DNA of 64,000 nucleotides from Gp6-AA40 sp035492455 (GTDB taxonomy: Bacteria > Acidobacteriota > Vicinamibacteria > Vicinamibacterales > UBA2999). The notes beneath the pieces were generated by a model. The model searched no databases and was not told the origin of the DNA. It saw nothing but the letters and a program-made list of their open reading frames with translations. Location: positions 1 through 64,000 of the forward strand of contig DATJJE010000056.1 in assembly GCA_035492455.1 (NCBI GenBank), given 5' to 3'. The position numbers were made by a program, and so were the translations under genes. Within the stretch, counting starts at the first letter, position 1, and each line of letters begins with the position of its first letter. Below, piece after piece: positions 56,942-64,000 of the stretch.

Positions 56942-58111
56942 ATGCCCGTCTCCGTCCGCCTCGGATCCGACGTTCTTCTCTGCTCGAACCGCCTCAAAGG
57001 CACCCGCGTCGGTGTGGTCTGCAATCACGCGTCGATCGACCGTGGGTTTTTGCACGTCATCGACCGCGTGGCGAGGTGCGAAGGAGTGACGCTCGCCGCG
57101 ATTTTCGGCCCGCAACACGGTTTCCGCTCCGATGTGCAGGACAACATGGTGGAAACCCCGCACCGCGACGACCCCAGGCGGCGCGTGCCTCTGTACTCCC
57201 TGTACAGCGAAACCCGCGAGCCAACGGCTGAGATGCTGCGGGGCCTCGATGCGCTCATCATCGACCTGCAGGACATCGGGGCGCGCATCTACACCTACAT
57301 CTACACGATGGCCAATTGTTTGCGGGCCGCTGCCAAACACGGGGTGACCGTTATCGTCTGCGACCGCCCGAATCCGATTGGCGGCGTCGAAGTCGAGGGC
57401 GCGACACTGCGTGAAGGCTGGGAATCGTTCGTAGGTCAATTTCCTATCCCGATGCGTCACGGCATGACCATCGGCGAGCTTGCGAAGCTCTTCAATAATG
57501 CCTTTGGTATCAACGCAGCCCTCGAAGTGGTCAAGATGGAGGGTTGGAATCGCGAGATGTACGCGGACGATACTGGCCTTCCGTGGGTGATGCCGTCGCC
57601 CAACATGCCGACACTCGACACCGCCATCGTTTATCCGGGCACTGTGTTGTTCGAAGGAACGATGCTGTCAGAAGGACGTGGCACAACTCGACCGTTCGAA
57701 CTGGTCGGAGCACCATGGATTGACGCGGAGCAATTTGCCGCCGCCATGAACGACGCCGGCCTTCCCGGCACCTATTTCCGGCCTGCTGGTTTCGAGCCGA
57801 CGTTCCAGAAACACGCGAAGCAGCCGTGCGGTGGCTGCCAGATTCACGTTACGGATCGCGCCGCCTTCAAACCGGTGATTACCGGCCTGGCGCTGATCGA
57901 CATGTTCCGCCGGTTCAACCCATCAAAGTTCGCGTGGCGACAGCCGCCGTACGAGTACGAGCACGACAAGATGCCCATCGACATCCTCGCGGGCTCCAAC
58001 GCGCTGAGGCAGCAGATCGAGTCAAGCGTGCCGATTCATGAGATCGCTGCGAGCTGGGCGGACGATGAGGCGGAATTCAAACGGCTGCGCGCGCCTTATC
58101 TCTTGTACTAG
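56942..58111 (+). CDS. namZ: Exo-beta-N-acetylmuramidase NamZ (DUF1343)
   Basis: 389 residues with the DUF1343 pattern: GTRVGVVCNHASIDRGFLHVIDRV, LAAIFGPQHGFRSDVQDNMVETPHRDDPRRRVPLYSLYSETREPTAEMLRGLDALIIDLQDIGARIYTYIYTMANCLRAAAKHGVTVIVCDRPNPIGG, FVGQFPIPMRHGMTIGELAKLFN, VMPSPNMPTLDTAIVYPGTVLFEGTMLSEGRGTTRPFELVGAPWID. NamZ removes terminal N-acetylmuramic acid from peptidoglycan fragments (EC 3.2.1.92) and serves recycling. There is no signal peptide here, so it acts in the cytoplasm, or the start is further upstream. The gene starts 40 bp after the divergent small gene. Confidence 0.9.
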   Translation: MPVSVRLGSDVLLCSNRLKGTRVGVVCNHASIDRGFLHVIDRVARCEGVTLAAIFGPQHGFRSDVQDNMVETPHRDDPRRRVPLYSLYSETREPTAEMLRGLDALIIDLQDIGARIYTYIYTMANCLRAAAKHGVTVIVCDRPNPIGGVEVEGATLREGWESFVGQFPIPMRHGMTIGELAKLFNNAFGINAALEVVKMEGWNREMYADDTGLPWVMPSPNMPTLDTAIVYPGTVLFEGTMLSEGRGTTRPFELVGAPWIDAEQFAAAMNDAGLPGTYFRPAGFEPTFQKHAKQPCGGCQIHVTDRAAFKPVITGLALIDMFRRFNPSKFAWRQPPYEYEHDKMPIDILAGSNALRQQIESSVPIHEIAASWADDEAEFKRLRAPYLLY

Positions 58112-58112
58112 G

Positions 58113-58130
58113 CGCGCCTGACAAGGCGCG
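58113..58130. terminator. Hairpin between convergent namZ and LOG genes
   Basis: CGCGCCT and AGGCGCG pair around GACA in the 26-bp gap of the two stops. It should stop transcription from both sides and belongs to the same type of short GC palindromes seen after other genes in this window. Confidence 0.6.
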
Positions 58131-58137
58131 GCCTCCT

Positions 58138-59028
58138 TTAGCTCTGAGCGCCAGACTGCGTCTTGGCGATACCAGGCGCCTTTTTCTCCTGGGCCGTGTG
58201 CGGGCGCAGGTGGTACTTCGTGAGGTGCGCCTTCAGCAGCTCGAAGGCGGCATCCGGCGTGTCGGCTCGACTGAGCAGATCAACGTCCTTTGGTGAAATC
58301 GCGCCCCACTCGATGAGCGGCTTCATGTTGAGGATCGGATCCCAGTACTCGCTGCCATATAGGACGACCTGAATCTGTTTGGCGAGCTTCTCGGTCTGCA
58401 TCAGCGTGAGGATCTCGAACATCTCGTCGAGCGTCCCGAAGCCGCCCGGAAATATCACGAGCGCCTTGGCGAGATAGGCAAACCAGAACTTGCGCATGAA
58501 GAAATAGTGAAACTCGAAATGCAAACCGTCGGTGATGTACGGATTGGGCCCCTGCTCGTGCGGAAGGCTGATGTTGAGGCCGATCGTCTTGCCGCCGGCG
58601 TCGACCGCGCCGCGATTCGCGGCTTCCATGATTCCCGGTCCGCCGCCTGAGGTGACGACGAATCGTTCGTGCTCCGCGCTGATGGTGAGCGACCACTCCG
58701 TGAGCAAGCGCGCGAGCTCGCGCGCTTCTTCATAGTAGCGGGACCACTCGACCGCCCGCCGCCCTCGCGCGACGATCTCGTCGACGTCGCCGGCTGTGCC
58801 GACGCCGTGCACCTGCATCAGCTGGTCGAGCGCGTGCTGCGCCGCCTCGCGGCTGTGAATGCGCGCCGACCCGAAGAACACGACGGTGTCCTGGATGTTC
58901 TGGAGCTTGAAGCGACGCTGTGGCTCGAGGTATTCGGCGAGGATGCGGATGGGGCGTGCATCTTCGCTCTTCAGAAAGGTGTGATCGAGGTAAGCCTTCG
59001 GCTGCGAACCCATCCTTCGATTATCCAT
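58138..59028 (-). CDS. LOG family protein (TIGR00730-type nucleoside 5'-monophosphate phosphoribohydrolase)
   Basis: 296 residues. The LOG signatures are VVFFGSARI (start of fold), VVTSGGGPGIMEAANRGAVDAGGKTIGLNISLPHEQGPNPYI, FMRKFWFAYLAKALVIFPGGFGTLDEMFEILTLMQTEKL (with PGGFGTLDE). The family cleaves nucleoside monophosphates such as cytokinin riboside 5'-phosphates to base and ribose-5-phosphate. It is about 90 residues longer than the short LOG enzymes and belongs to the type with an extended N-terminus. An ATG at 59013 is equally possible as start. Cytoplasmic. Confidence 0.9.
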   Translation of the reverse strand: MDNRRMGSQPKAYLDHTFLKSEDARPIRILAEYLEPQRRFKLQNIQDTVVFFGSARIHSREAAQHALDQLMQVHGVGTAGDVDEIVARGRRAVEWSRYYEEARELARLLTEWSLTISAEHERFVVTSGGGPGIMEAANRGAVDAGGKTIGLNISLPHEQGPNPYITDGLHFEFHYFFMRKFWFAYLAKALVIFPGGFGTLDEMFEILTLMQTEKLAKQIQVVLYGSEYWDPILNMKPLIEWGAISPKDVDLLSRADTPDAAFELLKAHLTKYHLRPHTAQEKKAPGIAKTQSGAQS

Positions 59029-59079
59029 CGTTCGTAGGCGACGCCTTCAGGCAGCTCAGGGCCGGTGTCACAATGAGAC

Positions 59080-59544
59080 GTGCTCGAGTTCACGACCGAC
59101 ATCGTCATCGTCGCGCCCCCTACGCAGGTGCTCGACGCATTTTTCGATGCGAAAGCGCTCGCCATCTGGTGGCAGGCGAAGCAGGCGGTGTGCGTGCCGC
59201 GGCCGCTCGGGAGCTATGCGGTGGCGTGGGACCCTACGGAATATCGCGACGAGATCCTGGGCCGCCTTGGAGGTGCACTGCACGGAACGGTGATGGAGTT
59301 CAAGCCCGGACGTGAGTTCTTTCTCGCTGACACGTACTGGTTGCCACCGGAAGGGGACCCGATCGGCCCGATGGCGCTCGAAGTGACCTGCAGCCGTCAC
59401 ACGTGGGGCACGCAGCTCCACGTACGACAATCGGGCTACGAGGAAGGGCCACGGTGGCGCCGCTACTATGAGGTCGTTGGCCCCGGATGGCACCGGGCGC
59501 TCGAGGCGCTGAAGAAATACGTCGAGCGCGGCTCGCTTTCGTAA
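59080..59544 (+). CDS. SRPBCC (AHSA1/START-like) domain protein
   Basis: 154 residues from GTG 59080. The START-like pattern is clear: LEFTTDIVIVAPPTQVLDAFFDAKALAIWWQAKQAVCVPRPLGSYAVAWDPTE, then FKPGREFFLADTYWLPPEGDPIGPMALEVTC and WHRALEALKKYVERGSLS. AHSA1-type proteins bind hydrophobic ligands or act as co-chaperones. No ribosome-binding site is seen ahead of the GTG. The gene is divergent from the LOG gene. Confidence 0.82.
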   Translation: MLEFTTDIVIVAPPTQVLDAFFDAKALAIWWQAKQAVCVPRPLGSYAVAWDPTEYRDEILGRLGGALHGTVMEFKPGREFFLADTYWLPPEGDPIGPMALEVTCSRHTWGTQLHVRQSGYEEGPRWRRYYEVVGPGWHRALEALKKYVERGSLS

Positions 59545-59568
59545 ACGCAGAGGCCCACTCTTACATCA

Positions 59569-59598
59569 CGTGTAGGCCGAATTCCGTCGGCCTACACG
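59569..59598. terminator. 12-bp stem hairpin between convergent genes
   Basis: CGTGTAGGCCGA and TCGGCCTACACG pair perfectly for twelve bases around ATTCCG. It lies past the SRPBCC gene and includes the TAG stop of pyruvate kinase in one arm. A strong bidirectional terminator. Confidence 0.8.
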
Positions 59599-61004
59599 CG
59601 TTCCAATTTCAAGAAATTCGACGACCCGTGCGACAGGTCCGGCGAGATGCTGACGACGACGATCACTGACGACGGCGCGATGAAGCTGCGCGTCACCAAC
59701 ATCTCGCTGATGCGATCGATCGCCAGCCGCGTGTCGAAGCCGAGATCGCAGACGAGCGGCGTCACGCCCCAGACGAGCGCCAGCTGCCGCGCCACGTTCG
59801 CGCTGTTGGTTGCCGCATAGATCGGCGCACGCGGATGGAGTGCCGACAGCACTCGCGCCGTCTTCCCGCCTCGCGTCACCGCGACAATGGCGGCGGCGTC
59901 GCTGCGGCCGGCGAGCGTCAGGGCAGCCTCACATAACGCGCGACCCGGGCCGGAGAGCAGATGCGTTTCCTCGAGCATCGATGTGACATGGGGCGGCATC
60001 TGTTCAGCATCACGGATGATCAGATCGAGCGTCTGCACCGTGCGTACCGGGAACTTCCCCGCCGCCGTCTCGCCCGCCAGCATGATCGCGTCCACGCCGT
60101 CATCGACGGCATTCGCTGCGTCGCTGACCTCGGCGCGCGTCGGCCGCGATTCGGTGCGCATTGACTCCAGCACCTGCGTAGCGACAATGACGGGAATTGC
60201 ACGCGCTCGTGCCTTGCGAGTGACCTCCTTCTGCACGCGCGGCACGCGCTCGAGCGGAAGCTCGAGACCTAGGTCACCGCGCGCGACCATGATGGCGTCG
60301 CACGCGGCGAGGATGTCGTCGATGTGCGCCACCGCCTCCGGCCGTTCAAGCTTGGCGACGAGCGAAATGCGCGGGGTCCCTGCCTTCGCCAGCGCCGCGC
60401 GTGCCTGACGCAGATCCTCGGCGGTTTGCACGAAGCTGAGCGCGACGTAGTCCACACCGGCGCGTGCGCCGAAATTCAGATCGTCGACGTCCTTCGGAGT
60501 CAATGCACCTGCGGGAAGGACAACGCCCGGTACGTTGATCCCCTTGTGTTCGCCGAGCGTCCCGCCCTCGACAACCGACGTACGCAGCTCATGCCCCTCG
60601 ACACCTTCAACCCGCAGTTGAATATGCCCGTCGTCGAGCAGGAGCGCGCTGCCGGGAGAGACGGCTTTGGCCAGATCGTAAGTCGTGGACACCATCGAAC
60701 TGTCGCCCGGCTCGTCACCAATGACGATGCGCAGGGCGTTGCCGGCGGTGAGCTCAATCGGCTGGTGGTTCTTCAATTCGCCCGTGCGGATCTTCGGCCC
60801 GCTCAGGTCCTGCATAATGGCAACGTATCGGTCCGCTTCCTGCGCGGCGGCACGAATCCGCGCCATCGCGGCGCCGTGCGTCTCGTGCGTGCCATGCGAG
60901 AAGTTCAGGCGGAATACATCGGTACCTGCCGCAATCAACGCGCGAATCGTTTCGTCGCTGTCGCTGGACGGCCCGACCGTCGCCACAATCTTTGTTTGCC
61001 GCAT
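59592..61004 (-). CDS. pyk: Pyruvate kinase
   Basis: 470 residues from ATG 61004. The pattern is complete: MRQTKIVATVGPSSDS at the start, DVFRLNFSHGTHETH, IMQDLSGPKIRTGEL (ADP and metal region), VDYVALSFVQTAEDL, SLVAKLERPEAVAHIDDILAACDAIMVARGDLGLELPLERVPRVQKE (active-site Lys in AKLE, Glu-Asp metal ligands), VIVATQVLESM and DAIMLAGETAAGKFPV. It makes pyruvate and ATP from phosphoenolpyruvate (EC 2.7.1.40). A GTG at 61016 would add four residues. The upstream inverted repeat at 61022 lies between its start and the next gene. Confidence 0.96.
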   Translation of the reverse strand: MRQTKIVATVGPSSDSDETIRALIAAGTDVFRLNFSHGTHETHGAAMARIRAAAQEADRYVAIMQDLSGPKIRTGELKNHQPIELTAGNALRIVIGDEPGDSSMVSTTYDLAKAVSPGSALLLDDGHIQLRVEGVEGHELRTSVVEGGTLGEHKGINVPGVVLPAGALTPKDVDDLNFGARAGVDYVALSFVQTAEDLRQARAALAKAGTPRISLVAKLERPEAVAHIDDILAACDAIMVARGDLGLELPLERVPRVQKEVTRKARARAIPVIVATQVLESMRTESRPTRAEVSDAANAVDDGVDAIMLAGETAAGKFPVRTVQTLDLIIRDAEQMPPHVTSMLEETHLLSGPGRALCEAALTLAGRSDAAAIVAVTRGGKTARVLSALHPRAPIYAATNSANVARQLALVWGVTPLVCDLGFDTRLAIDRISEMLVTRSFIAPSSVIVVVSISPDLSHGSSNFLKLERV

Positions 61005-61021
61005 TCCAGCAGTCACAGGGT

Positions 61022-61040
61022 ACAGGTTTCAGGTGTCAGG
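61022..61040. repeat. 19-bp inverted repeat, left copy
   Basis: acaggtttcaggtgtcagg, the exact reverse complement of 61518-61536. Lies in the 53-bp gap between the divergent pyruvate kinase and the following helical-protein gene. The outer flanks (GGTACAGG against GGTTACAGG) differ only by one inserted base. Confidence 0.9.
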
Positions 61041-61057
61041 GTATAACCATCTGAGCT

Positions 61058-61522
61058 ATGACACATGCCGACTGGAACGCCAGGATCAAACGTGCTTTAG
61101 AGCTGGCCGACCGTCGGCCGGCGTCGGCAGTGCAAATCTTGCGCACATTGATCCGGAGAGTCGAAGACTCATGTGAGACAGGCCTTCACGAGTGGCATCT
61201 TGCGCAAACGCTGCATGTCCTGAGTCTTGTGCAGGTTCGATCGGGCGACCATGACGGTGCGGGGAAGACTTTGCTGCGCCTCACCGACGAGCACGCAATG
61301 CAATTGAAGTACGCGGTTCGCGCCTATGTGTCTGCGTGTGCCGCAACCGCCATTCACCTCGCGAGAAACGGCGACCGAACGCGCGCTAAACGCATATTGC
61401 GACAGGCGCATCGATGGTCGGCCCTCTTGCGACCAAAGGACAAACTCCTGGATCAGGCACACAAGACAATGGCAGCGCTTTCGGCACGAATCCGCACTCG
61501 CAAGTCGGCTGCTGACGCCTGA
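61058..61522 (+). CDS. Helical hypothetical protein bracketed by inverted repeats
   Basis: 154 residues, nearly all helical, rich in Arg, Leu and Ala (RALELADRRPASAVQILRTLIRRVEDSCE, HEWHLAQTLHVLSLVQVRSGDHDGAGKTLLRLTDEHAMQLKY, RTRAKRILRQAHRWSALLRPKDKLLDQAHKTMAALSARI). The helix pairs look like TPR-like or other alpha-solenoid repeats. No family recognised. The 19-bp inverted repeats at 61022 and 61518 flank it, and the right copy supplies its stop codon. The codon usage fits its neighbours, so transfer is not proven. Confidence 0.65.
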   Translation: MTHADWNARIKRALELADRRPASAVQILRTLIRRVEDSCETGLHEWHLAQTLHVLSLVQVRSGDHDGAGKTLLRLTDEHAMQLKYAVRAYVSACAATAIHLARNGDRTRAKRILRQAHRWSALLRPKDKLLDQAHKTMAALSARIRTRKSAADA

Positions 61523-61536
61523 CACCTGAAACCTGT
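61518..61536. repeat. 19-bp inverted repeat, right copy
   Basis: Exact reverse complement of 61022-61040. The first bases overlap the TGA stop (61520-61522) of the bracketed gene, and the next gene starts at 61549. Confidence 0.9.
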
Positions 61537-61548
61537 AACCTACGTTTG

Positions 61549-61722
61549 ATGACCGTCAAAGCCTGGCTTGAAATGGCCGTTCACGATGCGGAGCGGCGCG
61601 GCCTGCCGGAATTGAAGCCGCTGCTGGAAGCGCTCGCCAAGTCGACATCCGCATTGCGGACTGCCGAATGGAATGCCGACGCGACAGGCGAACTCCAATT
61701 TCCCCGCCGGAATGAGCGCTGA
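61549..61722 (+). CDS. 57-residue protein overlapping the amidase gene
   Basis: ATG at 61549, TGA at 61720-61722. The protein reads as helical: MTVKAWLEMAVHDAERRGLP, ELKPLLEALAKSTSALRTAE, then WNADATGELQFPRRNER. Its last 11 bases overlap the ATG of the amidase gene, in another frame, which points to translational coupling. Many amidase-signature enzymes have a small partner coded just upstream (AtzG-like with AtzE, GatC with GatA). The present protein has the right size and place but no recognised family, so this is inference. Confidence 0.6.
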   Translation: MTVKAWLEMAVHDAERRGLPELKPLLEALAKSTSALRTAEWNADATGELQFPRRNER

Positions 61723-63067
61723 CCCACACACCATCGCGCAGCTCGCGCGCGCGCTCGAGTCACGGCAGACGACATCTGAAACGGTTGTGGACCGTTGTCT
61801 GCGCCGCATTGCCAACCGCAATGGCACGTTGAACGCGTTCATCACGGTTTTTGAGGACACGGCGCGCGCACAAGCGCGGCAGGCGGACCGCGAGATTGCC
61901 GCGGGGCGCTACCGCGGGCCGCTGCACGGCGTGCCGATCTCGCTGAAAGATCTGTTCGATGTGCGCGGCTCGGCGACCACGGCGGCGTCACGGGTGCGCC
62001 AGGAACATGTGGCCGAGGCTGATGCACCGTCCGTCACGGCGTTGCGTGAGGCGGGCGCCGTGATCATCGGCAAAACCAACCTGCACGAGTTTGCTTTTGG
62101 CACGACCAACGAGGACTCGGCATACGGACCGGCGCGCCATCCGCTCGATGCGAATCGATCGCCAGGCGGATCGTCAGGCGGCTCCGCCGCATCCGTCGCC
62201 GACGGAATGTGCTTCGCCTCGATGGGCACCGATACCGGCGGATCGATCCGCATTCCATCGGCGGTCTGCGGCCTTGTTGGATTGAAGCCAGCAGTCGGCG
62301 AACTGTCGACGGATGGGGTCGTTCCTCTCAGCGCGACCCTGGATCACATAGGGCCGCTCTGCCGATCGGTCGAGGATGCGGCCATCGTCTACGATGCGCT
62401 GCGTGGCAACCCACGCGCTGCTGGCAAAGCGATCGATCCGCGCGCGTTGAAGCTTGGCGTTCCGCGCGACTATTTCTTGGCGCTTCTCGATCCGCAGGTC
62501 TCGTCGACATTCGAATCGGCCTGCGAGCGACTTCGCGCTGCGGGCGCGGCGCTTCAGGACGTGACGATCCCGCACGCGCGCGACGTCGCAGCCATTTACC
62601 TGCACATCGTGCTGGCGGAGGCGGCTGCCTACCACGCGAACACGCTCGAGCGGCGGCCGGACGATTACACCCCGAACGTGCGTATGAGGCTGGAGATGGG
62701 GCGCTACGTTCTCGCCGAGGACTACGTGCGCGCCATGAGGGGCCGCGAGATGATCAGGTGCGAGGTCGATGCCGCGCTTGAGGGCCTCGACGCCCTGCTG
62801 CTGCCCAGCGTTCCGATCCCGGCGCCGAAGATTGGCACTCCCACGGTGAAGATCGCGGGCAGCGAAGAGCCGGTGCGCAATGTGATGCTGCGCTGCACGC
62901 AAGCGTTCAATGTCTCAGGCCACCCGGCCATCTCTCTTCCGTGTGGAGCGACCATCGACGGCCTTCCGGTCGGCGGCCAACTGGTTGGACGCGCCGCAGA
63001 CACAGCGGGCCTGCTGCGCGTCGCGGCCGCGGTCGAGGTCTATCTCGGCCCAGGCACGTCCCGTTGA
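61712..63067 (+). CDS. Amidase-signature family hydrolase
   Basis: 451 residues from ATG 61712. The Ser-cisSer-Lys triad is visible: Lys79 (GVPISLKDLFDV), cis-Ser154 (SPGGSSGGSAA), Ser178 (GTDTGGSIRIPSAVCGLVGLKP). Segments SVEDAAIVYDAL and SLPCGATIDGLPVGGQLVG follow. The type is close to AtzE/GatA-like enzymes that open carboxamides. Since GatB and GatC are not adjacent, a catabolic or detoxifying amide hydrolase is more likely than a tRNA amidotransferase. The 57-residue gene in front is probably coupled. Confidence 0.9.
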   Translation: MSADPHTIAQLARALESRQTTSETVVDRCLRRIANRNGTLNAFITVFEDTARAQARQADREIAAGRYRGPLHGVPISLKDLFDVRGSATTAASRVRQEHVAEADAPSVTALREAGAVIIGKTNLHEFAFGTTNEDSAYGPARHPLDANRSPGGSSGGSAASVADGMCFASMGTDTGGSIRIPSAVCGLVGLKPAVGELSTDGVVPLSATLDHIGPLCRSVEDAAIVYDALRGNPRAAGKAIDPRALKLGVPRDYFLALLDPQVSSTFESACERLRAAGAALQDVTIPHARDVAAIYLHIVLAEAAAYHANTLERRPDDYTPNVRMRLEMGRYVLAEDYVRAMRGREMIRCEVDAALEGLDALLLPSVPIPAPKIGTPTVKIAGSEEPVRNVMLRCTQAFNVSGHPAISLPCGATIDGLPVGGQLVGRAADTAGLLRVAAAVEVYLGPGTSR

Positions 63068-63207
63068 GGCATCGGTGCATCGGGAAGATCCGCCGGCGGG
63101 ATGTCCGGCGGCGGCACCACCGGAATGTCCGGCGGCGGCGCATCGATCACGTCCGGCGCTCCTTCGCGGCGCGGCTGCGTCTCCGGAGGTTGTGGATGTT
63201 CGAGCAT
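63040..63207 (-). CDS. Proline-rich 55-residue protein (tentative)
   Basis: ATG 63207 to TAG 63040. The translation has HPQPPETQPRREGAPDVIDAPP followed by repeats of P-P-P-D-I-P (PPPDIPVV, PPPDIPPADLPDAP). The repeats of PDIP(V/P) suggest a real, disordered segment. But there is no clear ribosome-binding site, and the end overlaps the amidase gene by 28 bases on the other strand. It may be coding or chance. Function unknown. Confidence 0.4.
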   Translation of the reverse strand: MLEHPQPPETQPRREGAPDVIDAPPPDIPVVPPPDIPPADLPDAPMPQRDVPGPR

Positions 63208-63254
63208 AGAGGTGAGCAGTGCAAATGCACTGCCGATGTGGCCCTGCAGTAACG

Positions 63255-64000
63255 ATGATCAGCACTTTCTTTCATAGCTGGGAGCGCCGGCTCGCGGACG
63301 CGACCAAAGATCGCGTCGTGCGTCCGTTTGACTGGGGCGTCGACTGGATTTCGCCGGACGCCGACTTGCGCGAATGGGTGAACGCGGTGATGGCGGACAC
63401 GACGGCGTTCTTCCATCTACCGCCCACACCCGACTACGACTTCGACGCCTCGCGGGGAGAGCTTCGCTTTCCGAGCGCGTTGACCACGCCGCATCGGGAG
63501 AACAACACGGTGTTCGCTCGCTGGTTTCCTGCCTCCGCAGGCAAGGACCGCGCGGTCGTCGTGCTGCCGCAGTGGAATTCGGATGCCGAAGGCCACATCG
63601 GCCTGTCGCGGCTGATAGCGAGATGCGGGGTGTCGGCGCTGCGGCTCACGCTTCCCTATCATGACGTCCGCATGCCGCCCGAGCTGACGCGTGCCGATTA
63701 CATCGTCAGCGCCAACGTCGCGCGGACAATACAGGTCTGCCGCCAGGCGGTCCTCGACGCGAGACGTGCGGTGGCGTGGCTGGCGCTTCAGGGATACGAG
63801 CGCATCGGCATTCTGGGGACGAGCCTCGGTTCCTGTCTTGCGATGTTGACGTCGGCGCACGAACCGCGAATCCGGGCGCAGGCGTTGAATCACGTCTCGC
63901 CGTGGTTCGCCGACGTAGTGTGGCGGGGACTGTCGACGAGGCATGTCCGCGAGTCGCTCGACGGAAACGTCACACTGGATGACCTGCGCGATCTGTGGCG
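63255..64000 (+). CDS. Alpha/beta-hydrolase-fold protein (3' end outside window)
   Basis: The frame is open from ATG 63255 to the window edge (248 codons read). Pattern: FHSWERRLADATKDRVVRPFDWGVDWI, AVVVLPQWNSDAEGHIGLSRLIARCGVSALRLTLPYHDVRMPPEL and GYERIGILGTSLGSCLAMLTSAHEP, the last with the nucleophile elbow G-T-S-L-G. The Asp and His of the triad would be beyond the window. There is no signal peptide. Probably a soluble esterase or peptidase-like hydrolase; the family with FDWGxDW starts is common in Acidobacteriota but not characterised as far as I know. Confidence 0.72.
   Translation, partial: MISTFFHSWERRLADATKDRVVRPFDWGVDWISPDADLREWVNAVMADTTAFFHLPPTPDYDFDASRGELRFPSALTTPHRENNTVFARWFPASAGKDRAVVVLPQWNSDAEGHIGLSRLIARCGVSALRLTLPYHDVRMPPELTRADYIVSANVARTIQVCRQAVLDARRAVAWLALQGYERIGILGTSLGSCLAMLTSAHEPRIRAQALNHVSPWFADVVWRGLSTRHVRESLDGNVTLDDLRDLW

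Noticed and set aside
61022..61536. Attachment sites of an integrated element.
   Set aside because: The copies are inverted and not direct, no integrase or transposase gene lies between or near, and no tRNA is at either side.
1..64000. tRNA, rRNA or other structural RNA genes.
   Set aside because: Scanning for TTCGA arms and rRNA core sequences gave only matches within protein-coding genes.

Overview
The window is 64 kb of high-GC bacterial chromosome, densely coded on both strands. I count 63 protein-coding genes; the first and last run off the ends. I saw no rRNA, tRNA, CRISPR array, transposase or phage gene. The gene set points to an Acidobacteriota member, most likely near the Vicinamibacteria: two large Oar-like TonB-dependent receptors with a carboxypeptidase-regulatory N-terminal domain, many secreted PQQ/NHL/SMP-30 beta-propellers, exported amidohydrolases, DUF6152 proteins, an ECF41 sigma factor, and an S8 peptidase with a NIVWGE repeat tail. 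This is inference from gene content; no marker gene fixes the taxon.

Layout. 1-5.1 kb: TPR protein, BON protein, SMP-30-like propeller, and a three-gene operon ending in an ECF41 (SigJ-type) sigma factor. 5.2-14.3 kb: exported enzymes and propellers (NHL, Tat-targeted MmgE/PrpD, alpha/beta hydrolase, TIM-barrel-like protein, PQQ sugar dehydrogenase plus SGNH esterase, lactonase). 14.3-18.9 kb: a 30-residue membrane peptide, a tandem repeat, a beta-barrel protein, a GNAT acetyltransferase translationally coupled to the repeat-tailed S8 peptidase, and a lipoprotein. 18.9-24 kb: NHL propeller coupled to a PQQ dehydrogenase, then DUF2306 and amidohydrolase genes. 24-28.2 kb: a Zn-ribbon methyltransferase and a regulatory island in which a BTAD-Ser/Thr kinase fusion and two DUF1059 miniproteins face a second BTAD regulator. 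28.3-44 kb: two TonB receptors, exported amidohydrolase, diheme cytochrome c, two metallo-beta-lactamase-fold enzymes and a second PQQ dehydrogenase. 44-50.9 kb: an aromatic-acid catabolic operon (LigI-like lactonase, Pht5-like decarboxylase, dicarboxylate symporter, LigJ) led by two secreted-protein genes, facing an MhqO/MhqD-like pair. 50.9-56.2 kb: FkbM methyltransferase, Zn-ribbon methyltransferase, gamma-glutamyltransferase and OFA-type transporter in one operon. 56.2-64 kb: housekeeping and recycling genes (NamZ, LOG, pyruvate kinase, amidase) and small proteins.

How the parts fit. Much of the coding is for periplasmic or outer-membrane uptake and oxidation of organic substrates: TonB import, PQQ dehydrogenases with a diheme cytochrome c as possible electron acceptor, lactonases and amidohydrolases, then cytoplasmic aromatic-acid breakdown. 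A pair of secreted gene families (DUF6152 and a family with a WYG-x-S-x-G-x-WEG motif) occurs twice, once behind a TonB receptor and once heading the aromatic operon, so these proteins may belong to such uptake systems.

The most promising candidate for an undescribed system is the island at 25.4-28.2 kb. Three heptamers of GTTGCAG type, spaced 11 bp apart as in SARP/BTAD operators, sit between the divergent BTAD regulator and the DUF1059-DUF1059-BTAD-kinase operon. Other signals worth following are the 13-unit NIVWGE tail, two hairpins that bury a ribosome-binding site and start codon, and a gene bracketed by 19-bp perfect inverted repeats. All calls come from reading the sequence and its translation; no database search was run.
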